Counted from the stretch's first letter, positions 1 through 8,787 are shown. The stretch is 64,000 bases of DNA from an uncultured Thomasclavelia sp. (GCF_944324745.1 NZ_CALUXO010000018.1:28939-92938); one strand, 5' to 3'. A program made the numbers and translations. Notes: generated by a model not told the origin, from the sequence alone.

Positions 1-776
1 AAGCTAAAATATTACCATTAAAAAAAGAAAATGGGTATCAAATTGAGTCTTCAACTTTAGAAGCCTTGATTACTGATAAGACGAAAATGATCGTCTTGAC
101 CCATCCTAACAATCCAACTACGACTGTTTTTAATCGTGCAAGTTTAGAGGCAATTAGACAGGTAGTATTAAAATATGATTTAGTTTTAGTTTGTGATCAG
201 GCATTTGAAGATTTTACCTTTGAAAATGAATTTATAGCTCCAATGAGCCTGCCGGGAATGTTTGAACATACAATTACTGTTTGTTCGGTCTCTAAAGGGA
301 TGGGTTTAAGTGGTTATCGAGTTGGTTATATTTTTGCTTGCGATGAAGTTATGGATGTAATGTATGGTTGTGCGGTTAGTGTAATTGGCGCAACGAATAC
401 CGTTAGCCAGATTGCTGTTATCGAAGCTTTTAAAAATCCTGATTTTATGGAAGAATTTAGACAAAAATATGATTATCGCCGAAAAATGGCTTATCGTATT
501 TTAAACGAAGTTCCTGGTGTTTCAATGGAATTGAGTCAGTCTGGTTTCTTGGGCTGGGTTGATGTTAGTCGATTAGGAGATAGTAGTGAAATTTGTCAAC
601 GCTTAGTAACTGAAGCTAAGGTATCTGTAAATGATGGTAAAAATTATGGACCAGGTGGTGAAGGCCATTTTCGAATCGTTCTAGGGGTTTATCGTGATAA
701 TGATAAAGTAATTGCGGCATTAAATAATATTGCCTCAGTACTGACAAAAATTGCTCAGGAAAAGAAGATAAAATAA
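1..776 (+). CDS. PLP-dependent aminotransferase, class I/II (5' truncated)
   Basis: The reading frame is open from base 3, so the start codon lies outside the window; about 258 residues are visible. HPNNPTT and the lysine motif SVSKGMGLSGYRVGY (the lysine that forms the PLP aldimine) mark a fold-type I aminotransferase of the AspC/class I-II group. CDQAFEDF supplies the Asp that pairs with the pyridine nitrogen, and GHFRIVLG the C-terminal Arg that binds the substrate carboxylate. The amino-acid substrate cannot be told from sequence. The gene ends in a hairpin shared with the convergent membrane protein gene. Confidence 0.9.
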   Translation, partial: AKILPLKKENGYQIESSTLEALITDKTKMIVLTHPNNPTTTVFNRASLEAIRQVVLKYDLVLVCDQAFEDFTFENEFIAPMSLPGMFEHTITVCSVSKGMGLSGYRVGYIFACDEVMDVMYGCAVSVIGATNTVSQIAVIEAFKNPDFMEEFRQKYDYRRKMAYRILNEVPGVSMELSQSGFLGWVDVSRLGDSSEICQRLVTEAKVSVNDGKNYGPGGEGHFRIVLGVYRDNDKVIAALNNIASVLTKIAQEKKIK

Positions 777-810
777 AAAGAACTAGATGACTAGTTCTTT
801 TTACTTTTTT
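775..810. terminator. Bidirectional intrinsic terminator
   Basis: A 12-bp stem (775-786 with 791-802) closes a 4-nt loop and is followed by a T-rich run; A-rich sequence on the other side lets it work for both convergent genes. The stop codon of the minus-strand gene lies inside the 3' arm. Confidence 0.8.
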
Positions 811-1093
811 TATTTGCTCTTTTATGACATAAATAAGCGATTGCAATAGTAATAACAGCGACGATTGGTAAAATCCATAAGAAATTACTGTTGATGTATT
901 GATAATCACCAGACCAGATTCCAGTCCATTCTCCAATTTTTTTGATTAAAATTGCAATTGCATAAGATGTAGTAACTACTTGCACTGCTCCTAAAATAAA
1001 CTTAATGATTTTTGGAAATACTTCAGTAAATAAGATTAAAGAAACAATACAAACAGCACTGATAAAGCAGTTTATAACAAAATACATTGGCAT
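791..1093 (-). CDS. Small integral membrane protein, unknown function
   Basis: A 100-residue hydrophobic protein with about three membrane segments (near residues 5-25, 30-52 and 70-88) and a short basic tail ending KRANKKSKKN. I do not recognise a family. Two ATGs lie six bases apart; a GGAG motif stands only 2 nt before the first but 8 nt before the second (start 1087), so the second is the better start. It converges on the upstream aminotransferase and shares its terminator. Confidence 0.6.
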   Translation of the reverse strand: MPMYFVINCFISAVCIVSLILFTEVFPKIIKFILGAVQVVTTSYAIAILIKKIGEWTGIWSGDYQYINSNFLWILPIVAVITIAIAYLCHKRANKKSKKN

Positions 1094-1204
1094 TTCTCCT
1101 TTTATAAGTACTTAAATAAAATACCACAAAATACTAAGAAATGCAATATCAACTACATATTATCAATTAAATATGTTAAGATATATTTATTAGGGGGATT
1201 TTCA

Positions 1205-2197
1205 ATGAAAATATTAACAATTTGTATTCCATGTACTAATGCAATCAATTATATGCATAAAGCTTTAGGGTCTTGTATGATTTTAAAAGATGATTTGGAA
1301 ATTATCATTATTGATAATAATTCTACTGATGAAACTTATCAGGCGGCGTTAGCATATCAACAAGACTATCCTGAAACATTTAAAGTTATTAAAAATACGG
1401 AAAATGAAGATATTATCGCTCTAGCATATCGTCATGCCACTGGTTTATATTTTAAGGTTTTAGACAGTTATGATTGGGTAGATCGAGCCTCATTAGTACG
1501 AGTGGTCGAAACTTTACATGATATTATTAGAGTGCAAGCTAATTTAGATGTAATTGTCACTGATTATTGTGCTTTTTATGAAAAGAAACCACGAGTTGTT
1601 TCTTATCGTTCGGTTTTTCCTAAAGATAAGATTTTTGGATGGCATGAAATTAAGCATTTTAAGAAAAAACAGTATTTATTAAGGTCATCATTGATTTTAA
1701 AAACTAGGATCGTTAAGGAAGTAATTGATAATTTTTCATTAGGAGCTACGTTTCCTCTAGAAATATTAGCTTATGGACCTTTACCATATTTAAGATCATT
1801 TTGTTATATTGATATGCCACTACATTGTTTTGGGAGAAATCCATTTACTAATATTTCCATTGATACCTTTAAGCAAATGGATTTATTAAAAGTAGCACGG
1901 TTATATTTTGATTATTATGATATTTATAGTTTACGTTCACGTAAGCAAAGAAATTATATGATCAAGTATTTATCAATGGTAACTTTAATTGTCAGTGCTT
2001 TGCTTAGTCTTGAGGGTAATTTAGAGAGTATTCAAGATAAGGATGATTTATGGAATTATTTAAAATATACTAATGCTAAGTTGTATAAAGAGCTAAAAAA
2101 GACGTCTTATGGTCGTTTAGCAATTGTAGAAGGGCGTTTATCTAATAATGTGATTAAGTTGGCATATGATTTGATATTAAAAATTTATGGGATTTAA
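1205..2197 (+). CDS. Glycosyltransferase family 2 protein
   Basis: A 330-residue GT-A fold glycosyltransferase. The N-terminus KILTICIPCTN, followed by EIIIIDNNSTDET, is the nucleotide-sugar binding start of GT2. The usual DxD is replaced by KVLDSYDWVD near residue 90, giving a D-x-x-D arrangement. The C-terminal third has no obvious membrane anchor. The start is well placed behind AGGGGG. It is transcribed alone, with no cell-wall or capsule cluster around it, so the acceptor is unknown. Confidence 0.85.
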   Translation: MKILTICIPCTNAINYMHKALGSCMILKDDLEIIIIDNNSTDETYQAALAYQQDYPETFKVIKNTENEDIIALAYRHATGLYFKVLDSYDWVDRASLVRVVETLHDIIRVQANLDVIVTDYCAFYEKKPRVVSYRSVFPKDKIFGWHEIKHFKKKQYLLRSSLILKTRIVKEVIDNFSLGATFPLEILAYGPLPYLRSFCYIDMPLHCFGRNPFTNISIDTFKQMDLLKVARLYFDYYDIYSLRSRKQRNYMIKYLSMVTLIVSALLSLEGNLESIQDKDDLWNYLKYTNAKLYKELKKTSYGRLAIVEGRLSNNVIKLAYDLILKIYGI

Positions 2198-2282
2198 TTG
2201 TATACATATTTATGATTTTAGTTTAAATGTTTTGGAATTTCCTAAATTAAGGAAAGAAAATTAGTTTTTTCAATATTTTTTG

Positions 2283-2310
2283 TTGACATTTTCTTAGTAA
2301 TGGATATAAT
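2283..2310 (+). promoter_or_regulatory. Sigma-A promoter upstream of a short leader RNA
   Basis: TTGACA at 2283-2288 and TATAAT at 2305-2310 are both perfect consensus hexamers with a 16-bp spacer. Transcription should begin near 2317, about 200 bp before cysE. Confidence 0.75.
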
Positions 2311-2316
2311 CTATTT

Positions 2317-2420
2317 ATAAATCAGAAATGGTTTATAAGTAGGGGAAGAAAGATACACACTATAATAGTATCTAATATTAATAGACAGGACTTGTTGGGG
2401 GATGAGTTCTGTTTTATTTT
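2317..2420 (+). ncRNA. Candidate structured small RNA or attenuator leader before cysE
   Basis: The stretch between the glycosyltransferase gene and cysE has no ORF but holds a consensus promoter followed within about 105 nt by a terminator. Three hairpins are visible: TTATAAA 2315-2321 with TTTATAA about 2332-2338, GATAC 2352-2356 with GTATC 2368-2372, and CAGGACT 2386-2392 with AGTTCTG 2405-2411 followed by a T-run. It carries no T-box, S-box or other signature I recognise. Either it is a free small RNA, or an attenuated 5' leader of cysE, which may also have its own weaker promoter around 2437-2460. Confidence 0.45.
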
Positions 2421-2513
2421 GGCCTAAAAATAATTAGCATGATTGAATAAAATATACTATATTAGTTGCAATTTTCTTAAAATATCAGTATATTAACAAA
2501 AAGGGGTGAGATT

Positions 2514-3056
2514 ATGAAGAATAAAAGTTTGATCAGAAAAGTTATTGAAACTGATCCAGCAGCACGATATGCTTTAAATGTTATTATCAATTATCCAGGG
2601 GTACATGCGATGTTCTGTTATCGGATCAATAACTTTTTGTGGACTAAGTTGCATTTGAAATTATTAGCGCGTTTATTAAGTCAAATTGCAAGATTCTTTA
2701 CAGGAATTGAAATCCATCCAGGTGCGACAATTGGGAAAAGATTATTTATTGATCATGGCATGGGCGTAGTAATTGGTGAAACAACCATTATTGGCGATGA
2801 CTGTGTTTTATATCAGGGAGTTACTTTAGGTGGTGTTGGTACTGGTGAACATAAAGTAAAACGCCATCCAACCTTATTAAATAATGTAATGGTCTCGGCA
2901 GGGGCAAAAGTAATTGGCGATGTAACGATTGGAAATAATACCATTTTAGGAGCCCAAACGGTAGTTTTAAAAGATGTACCTGATAATTGTACGGTAGTCG
3001 GTGTTCCAGCTTTTATAGTTAAGGAAAATGGTGTCAAAGTTAAAAAAGAATTATAA
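2514..3056 (+). CDS. cysE: Serine O-acetyltransferase
   Basis: Transfers an acetyl group from acetyl-CoA to L-serine, giving O-acetylserine, the first committed step of cysteine synthesis in the cytoplasm. The protein is 180 residues, the short form seen in Firmicutes. An N-terminal helical part (1-65) precedes the left-handed beta-helix of hexapeptide repeats, with the signature [19 protein letters not shown] containing the catalytic His (DHG) and the [18 protein letters not shown] substrate loop. RBS AAGGGGTGAG precedes the ATG. Its 3' end overlaps the next gene by 29 nt. No cysK is adjacent. Confidence 0.95.
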   Translation: MKNKSLIRKVIETDPAARYALNVIINYPGVHAMFCYRINNFLWTKLHLKLLARLLSQIARFFTGIEIHPGATIGKRLFIDHGMGVVIGETTIIGDDCVLYQGVTLGGVGTGEHKVKRHPTLLNNVMVSAGAKVIGDVTIGNNTILGAQTVVLKDVPDNCTVVGVPAFIVKENGVKVKKEL

Positions 3057-3627
3057 GCAATATTTATTTTTAATGCCACTTATTTTGTTTATCACCGATT
3101 ATTATTTAATGATAAATGGTCATTTACAAAAAATTGATCATCTGGTTTTTGTAATTTTAAGAACATTAACAAGTGATATAGTTACTATATTTTTTATTTC
3201 AATAACTCAGTTGGGGAGTTTGTTTGGGATTTTGATCGTCACTGCTGGAGTCTTTTTATTTAATCGTAAACTGGCACTTACCTGTTTACTTACTGCTTTA
3301 TTTACTCAAGGATTAAACCAGGTCTTAAAAGTGATTATCCAACGTCCTAGGCCAGAGGTCATGACATTTATTCATGAAAGTAACTATAGTTTTCCTAGTG
3401 GCCATGCAATGGCAGTCACTTGTTTATATGGGATGTTAATATATTATTTTTATCATAGTAATTTTAAATATCGGAAGTTGTTGATAGCAATTAGTGTGGT
3501 GATTATTACTTTAGTATCACTGAGTAGAATTTATTTAGGAGTGCATTATTTTAGTGATATTATTGGTGGAATTTTATTATCTATTAGTTTAATATTATTT
3601 ATTATTCATTGGCCTTCTTTATTTTAA
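3028..3627 (+). CDS. PAP2-family membrane phosphatase
   Basis: A 199-residue integral membrane protein with about six membrane segments. It carries all three motifs of the PAP2/type-2 phosphatidic acid phosphatase superfamily: KVIIQRPRP (about 106-114), PSGHAM (about 127) and [12 protein letters not shown] (about 165-176), the last with the nucleophilic His. Such enzymes dephosphorylate lipid phosphates or undecaprenyl pyrophosphate at the membrane; the exact substrate is not readable. It is translationally coupled to cysE and its stop codon lies in the terminator hairpin. Confidence 0.88.
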   Translation: MVSKLKKNYKQYLFLMPLILFITDYYLMINGHLQKIDHLVFVILRTLTSDIVTIFFISITQLGSLFGILIVTAGVFLFNRKLALTCLLTALFTQGLNQVLKVIIQRPRPEVMTFIHESNYSFPSGHAMAVTCLYGMLIYYFYHSNFKYRKLLIAISVVIITLVSLSRIYLGVHYFSDIIGGILLSISLILFIIHWPSLF

Positions 3628-3640
3628 AGAAGGTTTTTTT
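3613..3640 (+). terminator. Intrinsic terminator of the cysE-PAP2 operon
   Basis: CCTTCTTTA (3613-3621) pairs with TAAAGAAGG (3625-3633), followed by seven Ts. Confidence 0.85.
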
Positions 3641-3722
3641 GAATTTTTAAGCGCTTAATTTTAGTCAAAATATGGGATTAATTGTGTTATAATTAAAGTA
3701 GTTTTTAAAGGGGAGAAAATAA

Positions 3723-4835
3723 ATGCAAAAGACAAAATTAAAGCAATATAGTATAATATTAATCTTAGGGATAATATTGATAGTGATTTTTAAAGTGTTT
3801 GATCCATCGTGGTTTACAGTTGTCTTGAAAGCATTTTATCCAGTTATCATAGGGGCAACATTGGCATATATCTTATATCCACTAGTAAAGATATTAGAGA
3901 ATTGCTTTAATAATAATCAATCTAAATTTATTAGTAAACATAGTCGGGTAATAAGTATTTTAATTGTTTTCTTGGCATTGATTGTTTTATTAGTTTTGTT
4001 ACTATACTGGTTAATTCCAGTGATTATGAGTTACATAATTGAATTAATTAATAATATTGATTATTATTATTTTAATTTTAAAACGACGATTAATCAAACT
4101 TTTAATGATCCGAAGATAACTGAAACGATTATTAAAGTTAGTGACAGACTAGTTAATTCAATAAAAAGTTTATCAGCTAATGATTATTTACGAATGATTG
4201 CTTTTGCCGGAAAGACCGGAAGTACTTTACTTACTATTTTAATGGGACTGATTTTTTGTCCTTATATTTTGATTGAAAGCAAGAAGTTATTAGGTATTTT
4301 TGATCGATTAATGTTATGTTTTATAAATCATCATAAATTGGATTTAATTCATCATTATGCTTATAAATCACATAAAATCTTTGGTGATTTTATTTATGGG
4401 AAATTTATTGATTCGGTAATTATAGGTTTAATTGCTTTAGTTGGTTTTTATTTCATGAATCTACCATTTTATCCTTTATTAGCCTTTGTAGTATTTATTA
4501 CCAATATTATCCCTTATTTTGGGCCTTTTATCGGTGGTATCCCGGTTACTTTTGTGGTTTTCTTGATTGAAGGTTTGATGCCAGGGATTGCTACGGGAGT
4601 TTTTATCTTTGTATTACAACAGTTTGATGGATTATTCTTAGGACCACATATCTTAAGCGATACTGTAGGGGTTTCTCCATTTTGGATTATTACTTCAATA
4701 ACAGTTTTTGGAAGTTTGTTTGGATTTTTTGGAATGCTGCTTGGAGTACCGATGATTTGTGTTATCAGAATGTTTTTTAATGATTTTATTGCTTATCGTA
4801 AAAAGATTAATGCCTATGATAAATCAACGAAATAA
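3723..4835 (+). CDS. AI-2E family transporter (YtvI/PerM-like)
   Basis: A 370-residue protein with seven to eight membrane helices, of the AI-2E/UPF0118 family. The layout is typical: two N-terminal helices, a soluble amphipathic stretch (about 100-160), then a C-terminal bundle with the conserved NIIPYFGPFIGGIP segment near residue 263 and GFFGMLLGVPM near the end. Members have been linked to autoinducer-2 export or Na+/H+ antiport, but sequence alone does not assign a substrate. A TATAAT-like box lies near 3688. RBS AAGGGGAG precedes the ATG. It is monocistronic. Confidence 0.85.
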   Translation: MQKTKLKQYSIILILGIILIVIFKVFDPSWFTVVLKAFYPVIIGATLAYILYPLVKILENCFNNNQSKFISKHSRVISILIVFLALIVLLVLLLYWLIPVIMSYIIELINNIDYYYFNFKTTINQTFNDPKITETIIKVSDRLVNSIKSLSANDYLRMIAFAGKTGSTLLTILMGLIFCPYILIESKKLLGIFDRLMLCFINHHKLDLIHHYAYKSHKIFGDFIYGKFIDSVIIGLIALVGFYFMNLPFYPLLAFVVFITNIIPYFGPFIGGIPVTFVVFLIEGLMPGIATGVFIFVLQQFDGLFLGPHILSDTVGVSPFWIITSITVFGSLFGFFGMLLGVPMICVIRMFFNDFIAYRKKINAYDKSTK

Positions 4836-4870
4836 AATAAGCGAGATTATTTATTTCTCGCTTATTTTTT
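4836..4870. terminator. Bidirectional terminator
   Basis: AATAAGCGAGA pairs with TCTCGCTTATT around an 8-9 nt loop, with a T-run to the right and an A-run to the left. The stop codon of the convergent aminotransferase is in the loop. Confidence 0.85.
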
Positions 4871-6113
4871 CAATTGCAGCTAATTGCACACAGATAGTCA
4901 GCAAAGTAGCGGCTTTATTTAATTCTTCTACAGTTGGAAAAGATGGTGCTATACGGATATTTTGATCTTGAGGATCTTTACCATATGGGAAAGTAGCTCC
5001 AACATTAGTAAGAGTTACGCCACCTTCTTGACATAATTGCCATACTCGTTTAGCACATCCTGGCATTACATCCAGACTGATAAAATAACCACCATTAGGT
5101 TTAGTCCATGTAGCAATCTCCTTACCACCTAATTCAGTTTCTAAACAATTAAGCACAGCATCAAATTTTGGCTTTAAAATTTTAGCATGTAATTGCATAT
5201 GCTTTTTTAAATTAGCGACATCTTTAAAGAAGACTAAATGTCGTAATTGGTTCATTTTATCTTGTGAGATTGATTGAACTGATAAACGTTTTTTAATATC
5301 AGCAATATTATTATCGCTGGCAACTAAACATGAAATACCACTTCCGGCAAAAGTAATTTTAGATGTAGAAGCAACCATAATAACTAAATCTTCGTTATTA
5401 TATTTTGGTAATTCGTCAAATATATTTAATAGCTGGTCACCAGGTGATGTTAGATCATGAACACAATAAGCATTGTCATAAATGATTCTAAAGTCTTTAG
5501 CAGCTGGCTTTAAGGCTGCTAGTTCTTTGATAACTTGATCACTATAAGTAATACCAGTTGGATTAGAATATTTAGGAACACAAAACATTCCTTTAACCGA
5601 TTCATCTTTAATATATTCTCTAACAGCATCCATATCTGGTCCTTCATCGTTTAAAGCGATGGTAATCATTTCAATGCCAAAATATTCTAAGAAAGCAAAA
5701 TGGCGATCATATCCAGGTGCTGGACATAAAAATTTAACTTTATCTAATTTTGACCATGGAGTATTGTTTAAAATTCCTGTGGCCATTGCTTGTGATAAAT
5801 AATCAAACATTATAGTTAAACTTGAAGTTCCACCGATGATAATGTTATCAGCATTAACTTGAAGCAAATCACTAAAAAATGCTCGTAGTTCTTTTAAACC
5901 TTCAAGGCCACCATAATTACGGCAATCTACACCACCACAGATATATTCTTGACAATTAAGTAAATCCATTGATAAATCTAATTGATCGCTTGATGGTTTA
6001 CCACGTGACATATCTAATTTTAAACCTTGCTGTTTAAATTCATTGTAACGTTTTTCTAATTCTATTTTTGCATCAATAAGTTCTTCTTGATTCATTTGCG
6101 AAAATGCTTTCAT
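4851..6113 (-). CDS. Aspartate-type aminotransferase of the PF12897 (Ic) family
   Basis: A 420-residue PLP enzyme. The N-terminal signature LDMSRGKPSSDQLDLS (about 34-49) is characteristic of the PF12897 aminotransferases, some of which have been shown to be aspartate aminotransferases (subgroup Ic). YDNAYCVHDL holds the Asp that contacts the PLP nitrogen and VASTSKITFAGSG (about residue 250) the Schiff-base lysine. RIAPSFPT near the C-terminus supplies the carboxylate-binding Arg. It is transcribed alone. Aspartate as substrate is taken from the family. Confidence 0.85.
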   Translation of the reverse strand: MKAFSQMNQEELIDAKIELEKRYNEFKQQGLKLDMSRGKPSSDQLDLSMDLLNCQEYICGGVDCRNYGGLEGLKELRAFFSDLLQVNADNIIIGGTSSLTIMFDYLSQAMATGILNNTPWSKLDKVKFLCPAPGYDRHFAFLEYFGIEMITIALNDEGPDMDAVREYIKDESVKGMFCVPKYSNPTGITYSDQVIKELAALKPAAKDFRIIYDNAYCVHDLTSPGDQLLNIFDELPKYNNEDLVIMVASTSKITFAGSGISCLVASDNNIADIKKRLSVQSISQDKMNQLRHLVFFKDVANLKKHMQLHAKILKPKFDAVLNCLETELGGKEIATWTKPNGGYFISLDVMPGCAKRVWQLCQEGGVTLTNVGATFPYGKDPQDQNIRIAPSFPTVEELNKAATLLTICVQLAAIEKISEK

Positions 6114-6217
6114 GACAGTCCCCCTTATAAATATATGTAAGTCGTAAGTATTGTAACCATTATAGTTCTTTTTTTCAAGATGAATACTTAAATTTAAAGG
6201 AATTTCTTGAAAAAAGA

Positions 6218-6248
6218 TTGACTTGAAGTTAACTACAAGTATTAAAAT
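6218..6248 (+). promoter_or_regulatory. MerR-type promoter with 19-bp spacer and operator palindrome
   Basis: TTGACT (6218-6223) and TAAAAT (6243-6248) are separated by 19 bp, the overlong spacing typical of promoters activated by MerR regulators. The spacer region holds a 20-bp inverted repeat, 6221-6240, of form ACTTG-AGTTAACT-CAAGT, with a single non-matching pair. It reads into the aldo/keto reductase gene, and the MerR regulator is encoded directly downstream. Confidence 0.8.
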
Positions 6249-6309
6249 TAATTTATTAGAAATAGTAATCTTGACAGAAATAAAGGACTTAATTAAAGGA
6301 GGTAGCCAG

Positions 6310-7323
6310 GTGAAAACAAAAGTTTTAGGTAAAGATTTTAAAGTGTCCGCAATTGGTCTAGGATGTATGGGGATGACCCATGGGTTTGGAGATGCTGCTA
6401 ATCCTGATGAAATGATTGAAGTAATTCGTGGAGCTTATCAGGCTGGAATTACAATGTTTGATACAGCTGAATGTTATCAGGGAGTTGGAGTAGATGGCCA
6501 AATTTTGTATAATGAAGATTTAGTAGGAACAGCTTTATCAATCTATCCTCGTGATAGTTACCAAATTGCAACTAAATGTGGTATTAAAGTAGTAAATAAT
6601 GAACAAGTTTTAGATGCAAGACCTGAGGTGATTAGAGCTTCATTAGCTGGTTCTTTAAAAAGATTAAAGACAGATTATGTAGATTTATATTATTTACATC
6701 GAGTTGATCCAAATACACCAATTGAAACAGTGGCTATGGTAATGAAAGAATTAATGGTTGAAGGAAAAATCAAGCATTGGGGATTAAGTGAAGCGGGAAT
6801 CGAAACCATTAAAAAAGCCCATGCTATTTGCCCTTTAACGGTTGTTGAAAGTGAATATTCGATGATTTTTAGAGAACCAGAAAATAATGGTTTATTAAAA
6901 ACACTACAGGAGTTACAGATTGGCTTTGTTCCATTTGCTCCGCTAGGAAAAGGTTTTCTAACGGGAACAATTGCCAGTAATCAAAGTTTTCCTGTTAATG
7001 ATACACGCAGCAAACAGCCACGATTTAAAAAGAAAAATATGCAGGCCAATCAGATTCTGATCGATCTAATAGAAAAAATAGTTACAAAGAAACAAGCCAC
7101 TCCAGCTCAAATTGCCTTGGCCTGGGTCATGGCACAAGGAGATTATATTGTTCCTATACCTGGTAGTCGTAAATTGAGTCGAATTAAAGAGAATATTCAA
7201 GCTACGGAAATTAAATTTACTGCTCAAGAATTGTCTAAAATCAAAGAAGCATTAGACAAAATGGAATTACAGGCTTTACGTTGGGATCCTGATTCAACTA
7301 TGGCTAAAAGAGTCGGGCGCTAA
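6310..7323 (+). CDS. Aldo/keto reductase (AKR13-like)
   Basis: An NADPH-dependent aldo/keto reductase of 337 residues. GTG 6310 is chosen because AAAGGAGG ends 6-7 nt before it and the protein then begins MKTKVLGKDFKVSAIGLG, the usual AKR start; the frame stays open further upstream only into the promoter. The catalytic tetrad is visible: FDTAECYQ (Asp, Tyr), ATKCGI (Lys) and YYLHRVD (His). The C-terminal cofactor site reads PIPGSRKLSRIKEN. It lies between its operator and a merR gene, so it is probably induced by an electrophile or aldehyde stress sensed by that regulator. Confidence 0.9.
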   Translation: MKTKVLGKDFKVSAIGLGCMGMTHGFGDAANPDEMIEVIRGAYQAGITMFDTAECYQGVGVDGQILYNEDLVGTALSIYPRDSYQIATKCGIKVVNNEQVLDARPEVIRASLAGSLKRLKTDYVDLYYLHRVDPNTPIETVAMVMKELMVEGKIKHWGLSEAGIETIKKAHAICPLTVVESEYSMIFREPENNGLLKTLQELQIGFVPFAPLGKGFLTGTIASNQSFPVNDTRSKQPRFKKKNMQANQILIDLIEKIVTKKQATPAQIALAWVMAQGDYIVPIPGSRKLSRIKENIQATEIKFTAQELSKIKEALDKMELQALRWDPDSTMAKRVGR

Positions 7324-7380
7324 AATCAATTGCCGGATTAATAAAACTGCTCTATAATATAACTAAAAGAGGTGACAAAG

Positions 7381-7770
7381 ATGACAATTGCAGAAGTAAG
7401 TAAGAAGTTTGATATTAGTTCTACTACTTTAAGGTACTATGAAAAAATTGGATTGATGAATCCTGTTCATAAAAATTCCAGTGGTCATCGTGATTATCAG
7501 GAAGCTGATTTTCGGCGGATTAATTTTATTAAGTGTATGCGAAAAGCTGGAATGACAATTGAACAGATAAAATTATATGTTGATTTATTTAATGAAGGCG
7601 AACATACTATTCCCAAACGTAAAGAAATTATGATTGAACAGTTAGGTAATCTAGAAGCTCAAGTTCGTGAGTTAGAGGATGTCATCAGCTATTTAAAAAA
7701 TAAAATTGAAAATTATGAAAATACGCTGGTAAAAAGAGAAATGGAACAACGTCATCATCAAAGAGGATAA
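7381..7770 (+). CDS. MerR-family transcriptional regulator
   Basis: A 129-residue regulator. MTIAEVSKKFDISSTTLRYYEKIGLM is the winged-helix DNA-binding start of the MerR/AdhR (COG0789) branch, continuing through GHRDYQEADFRRINFIKCMR. A coiled-coil dimerisation helix covers about 85-125. It lacks an obvious metal-binding cysteine cluster: only one Cys (KCMRKAG) is present, suggesting redox or electrophile sensing, as in AdhR. ATG 7381 follows AGAGGTG by six bases. The nearby overlong-spacer promoter at 6218 is its likely target. Confidence 0.9.
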   Translation: MTIAEVSKKFDISSTTLRYYEKIGLMNPVHKNSSGHRDYQEADFRRINFIKCMRKAGMTIEQIKLYVDLFNEGEHTIPKRKEIMIEQLGNLEAQVRELEDVISYLKNKIENYENTLVKREMEQRHHQRG

Positions 7771-7776
7771 AAAGTC

Positions 7777-7815
7777 AAATCTCGTAGAATAAAATAGTTC
7801 TACGAGATTTTCTGT
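7777..7815 (+). terminator. Intrinsic terminator after merR
   Basis: A 13-bp stem, 7777-7789 with 7798-7810, and an imperfect T-rich tail. Confidence 0.75.
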
Positions 7816-7894
7816 GTTATAATGGAGTATATTAATACAACAGATACGTAGTGATAGATAATGATACAAATAGTTGAAAGGTGGAGGTAATTTT

Positions 7895-8224
7895 ATGCGG
7901 ATTTATTTGATTATCGGGATCGTAGTAGTAGTTATATTATTATTGCTTTTAATTATTTTTTTAAGAAAAAGAAATCGACGCCCAAAATATTATATATTGA
8001 TTGTTAATTTTGATGATGGATATTTTTATGATTTAGCTGCTGATGAACGGTTTAATAAATTAGCCAGCTTTGAAAAAAATGGGGATGGATTTATTGCTAG
8101 AACGCATTTAAATGAAGTTCAGTTGAAAAAAGAAATTGGTCAGATTTTAGACATGGATCTGGCAAAAGTACACGTTATTATTAAAAGATGGTGGCTAAAT
8201 CGCAATCAGGAAGATTTTATGTAA
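7895..8224 (+). CDS. Single-pass membrane protein, unknown function
   Basis: A 109-residue protein with one N-terminal transmembrane helix (about 3-26), a basic stop-transfer RKRNRR and a cytoplasmic domain of about 80 residues. I recognise no family. ATG 7895 is preferred because GGTGGAGG stands about 7 nt upstream; an in-frame TTG at 7874 has no such site. A TG-extended TATAAT box near 7818-7826 can drive it. A hairpin terminator follows immediately. Confidence 0.65.
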   Translation: MRIYLIIGIVVVVILLLLLIIFLRKRNRRPKYYILIVNFDDGYFYDLAADERFNKLASFEKNGDGFIARTHLNEVQLKKEIGQILDMDLAKVHVIIKRWWLNRNQEDFM

Positions 8225-8225
8225 G

Positions 8226-8248
8226 GCATGAAGCAATTCATGCTTTTT
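8226..8248 (+). terminator. Intrinsic terminator
   Basis: GCATGAA and TTCATGC flank a GCAA tetraloop, followed by five Ts. Confidence 0.8.
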
Positions 8249-8316
8249 GTATTTGTTAAATTATTTACTGGTTTAGATAGTTAAAATTTGTCAATACATT
8301 TAATGGAGGCGATGAA

Positions 8317-8490
8317 ATGATCGATCAAGTTAAATTATTGGCAGGAGCCCAGGATATAAATGGGATTTTTTTACCTATAGATGAGATTTATATTTTAGTA
8401 TCAACTGGTTATACCCATAGTATTTTAGAAAATCGAGTTCGAAAACAATATTATGTCAACAATAAATACATTGATTTCAAGTCTGAGTAG
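8317..8490 (+). CDS. Small protein of 57 residues, unknown function
   Basis: ATG at 8317 follows TGGAGG by 7 nt. The frame runs 57 codons to a TAG that sits inside a terminator hairpin. The product begins MIDQVKLLAGAQDINGIFL and ends in a basic/aromatic segment (ENRVRKQYYVNNKY). The clean RBS, compact size and dedicated terminator support a real gene. No family is recognised. Confidence 0.55.
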   Translation: MIDQVKLLAGAQDINGIFLPIDEIYILVSTGYTHSILENRVRKQYYVNNKYIDFKSE

Positions 8491-8506
8491 TCAATCAGAC
8501 TTTTTT
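8479..8506 (+). terminator. Intrinsic terminator
   Basis: AAGTCTGA pairs with TCAGACTT, followed by a T-run; it overlaps the stop codon of the 57-residue ORF. Confidence 0.8.
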
Positions 8507-8566
8507 ATCTAAAAACAACTTCCAATAATGAAAGTTGTCAGTATCATAACAGGGAGGTGATTAAAA

Positions 8567-8755
8567 ATGATTGATCCAAAAGATTATCCATTTCATGTTA
8601 AGTGGCTTGGTGGGATAGAAGAATTTGATGATTATATTAACTCATGGAAAGAAGCCGCACCGTGGGATAATGAAAATCACATAAAAGAAATATTAGATGG
8701 AGAAGAACAAGCACAGGTTAGTATGTCTATGTGGTCCAACCCATATATGCGATAA
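8567..8755 (+). CDS. Small acidic protein of 62 residues, unknown function
   Basis: ATG at 8567 follows GGGAGGTG by about 7 nt. The product is acidic and aromatic-rich (KDYPFHVKWLGG, EAAPWDNENH). It has no signal peptide or membrane helix and no family I know. It lies between a terminator and the integrase relic, so it may be leftover cargo of the mobile element rather than a core gene. Confidence 0.5.
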   Translation: MIDPKDYPFHVKWLGGIEEFDDYINSWKEAAPWDNENHIKEILDGEEQAQVSMSMWSNPYMR

Positions 8756-8787
8756 CCAATAAAGTTTAATATAAGGAAGTGTTTTAA

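Noticed and set aside
2813..3079. Open frame antisense to cysE
   Set aside because: It lies wholly against the strongly supported hexapeptide-repeat gene, has no RBS, and encodes no recognisable protein.
4759..4965. Frame crossing the end of the AI-2E transporter gene into the next gene
   Set aside because: It runs through the bidirectional terminator and over the opposite-strand aminotransferase; no RBS.
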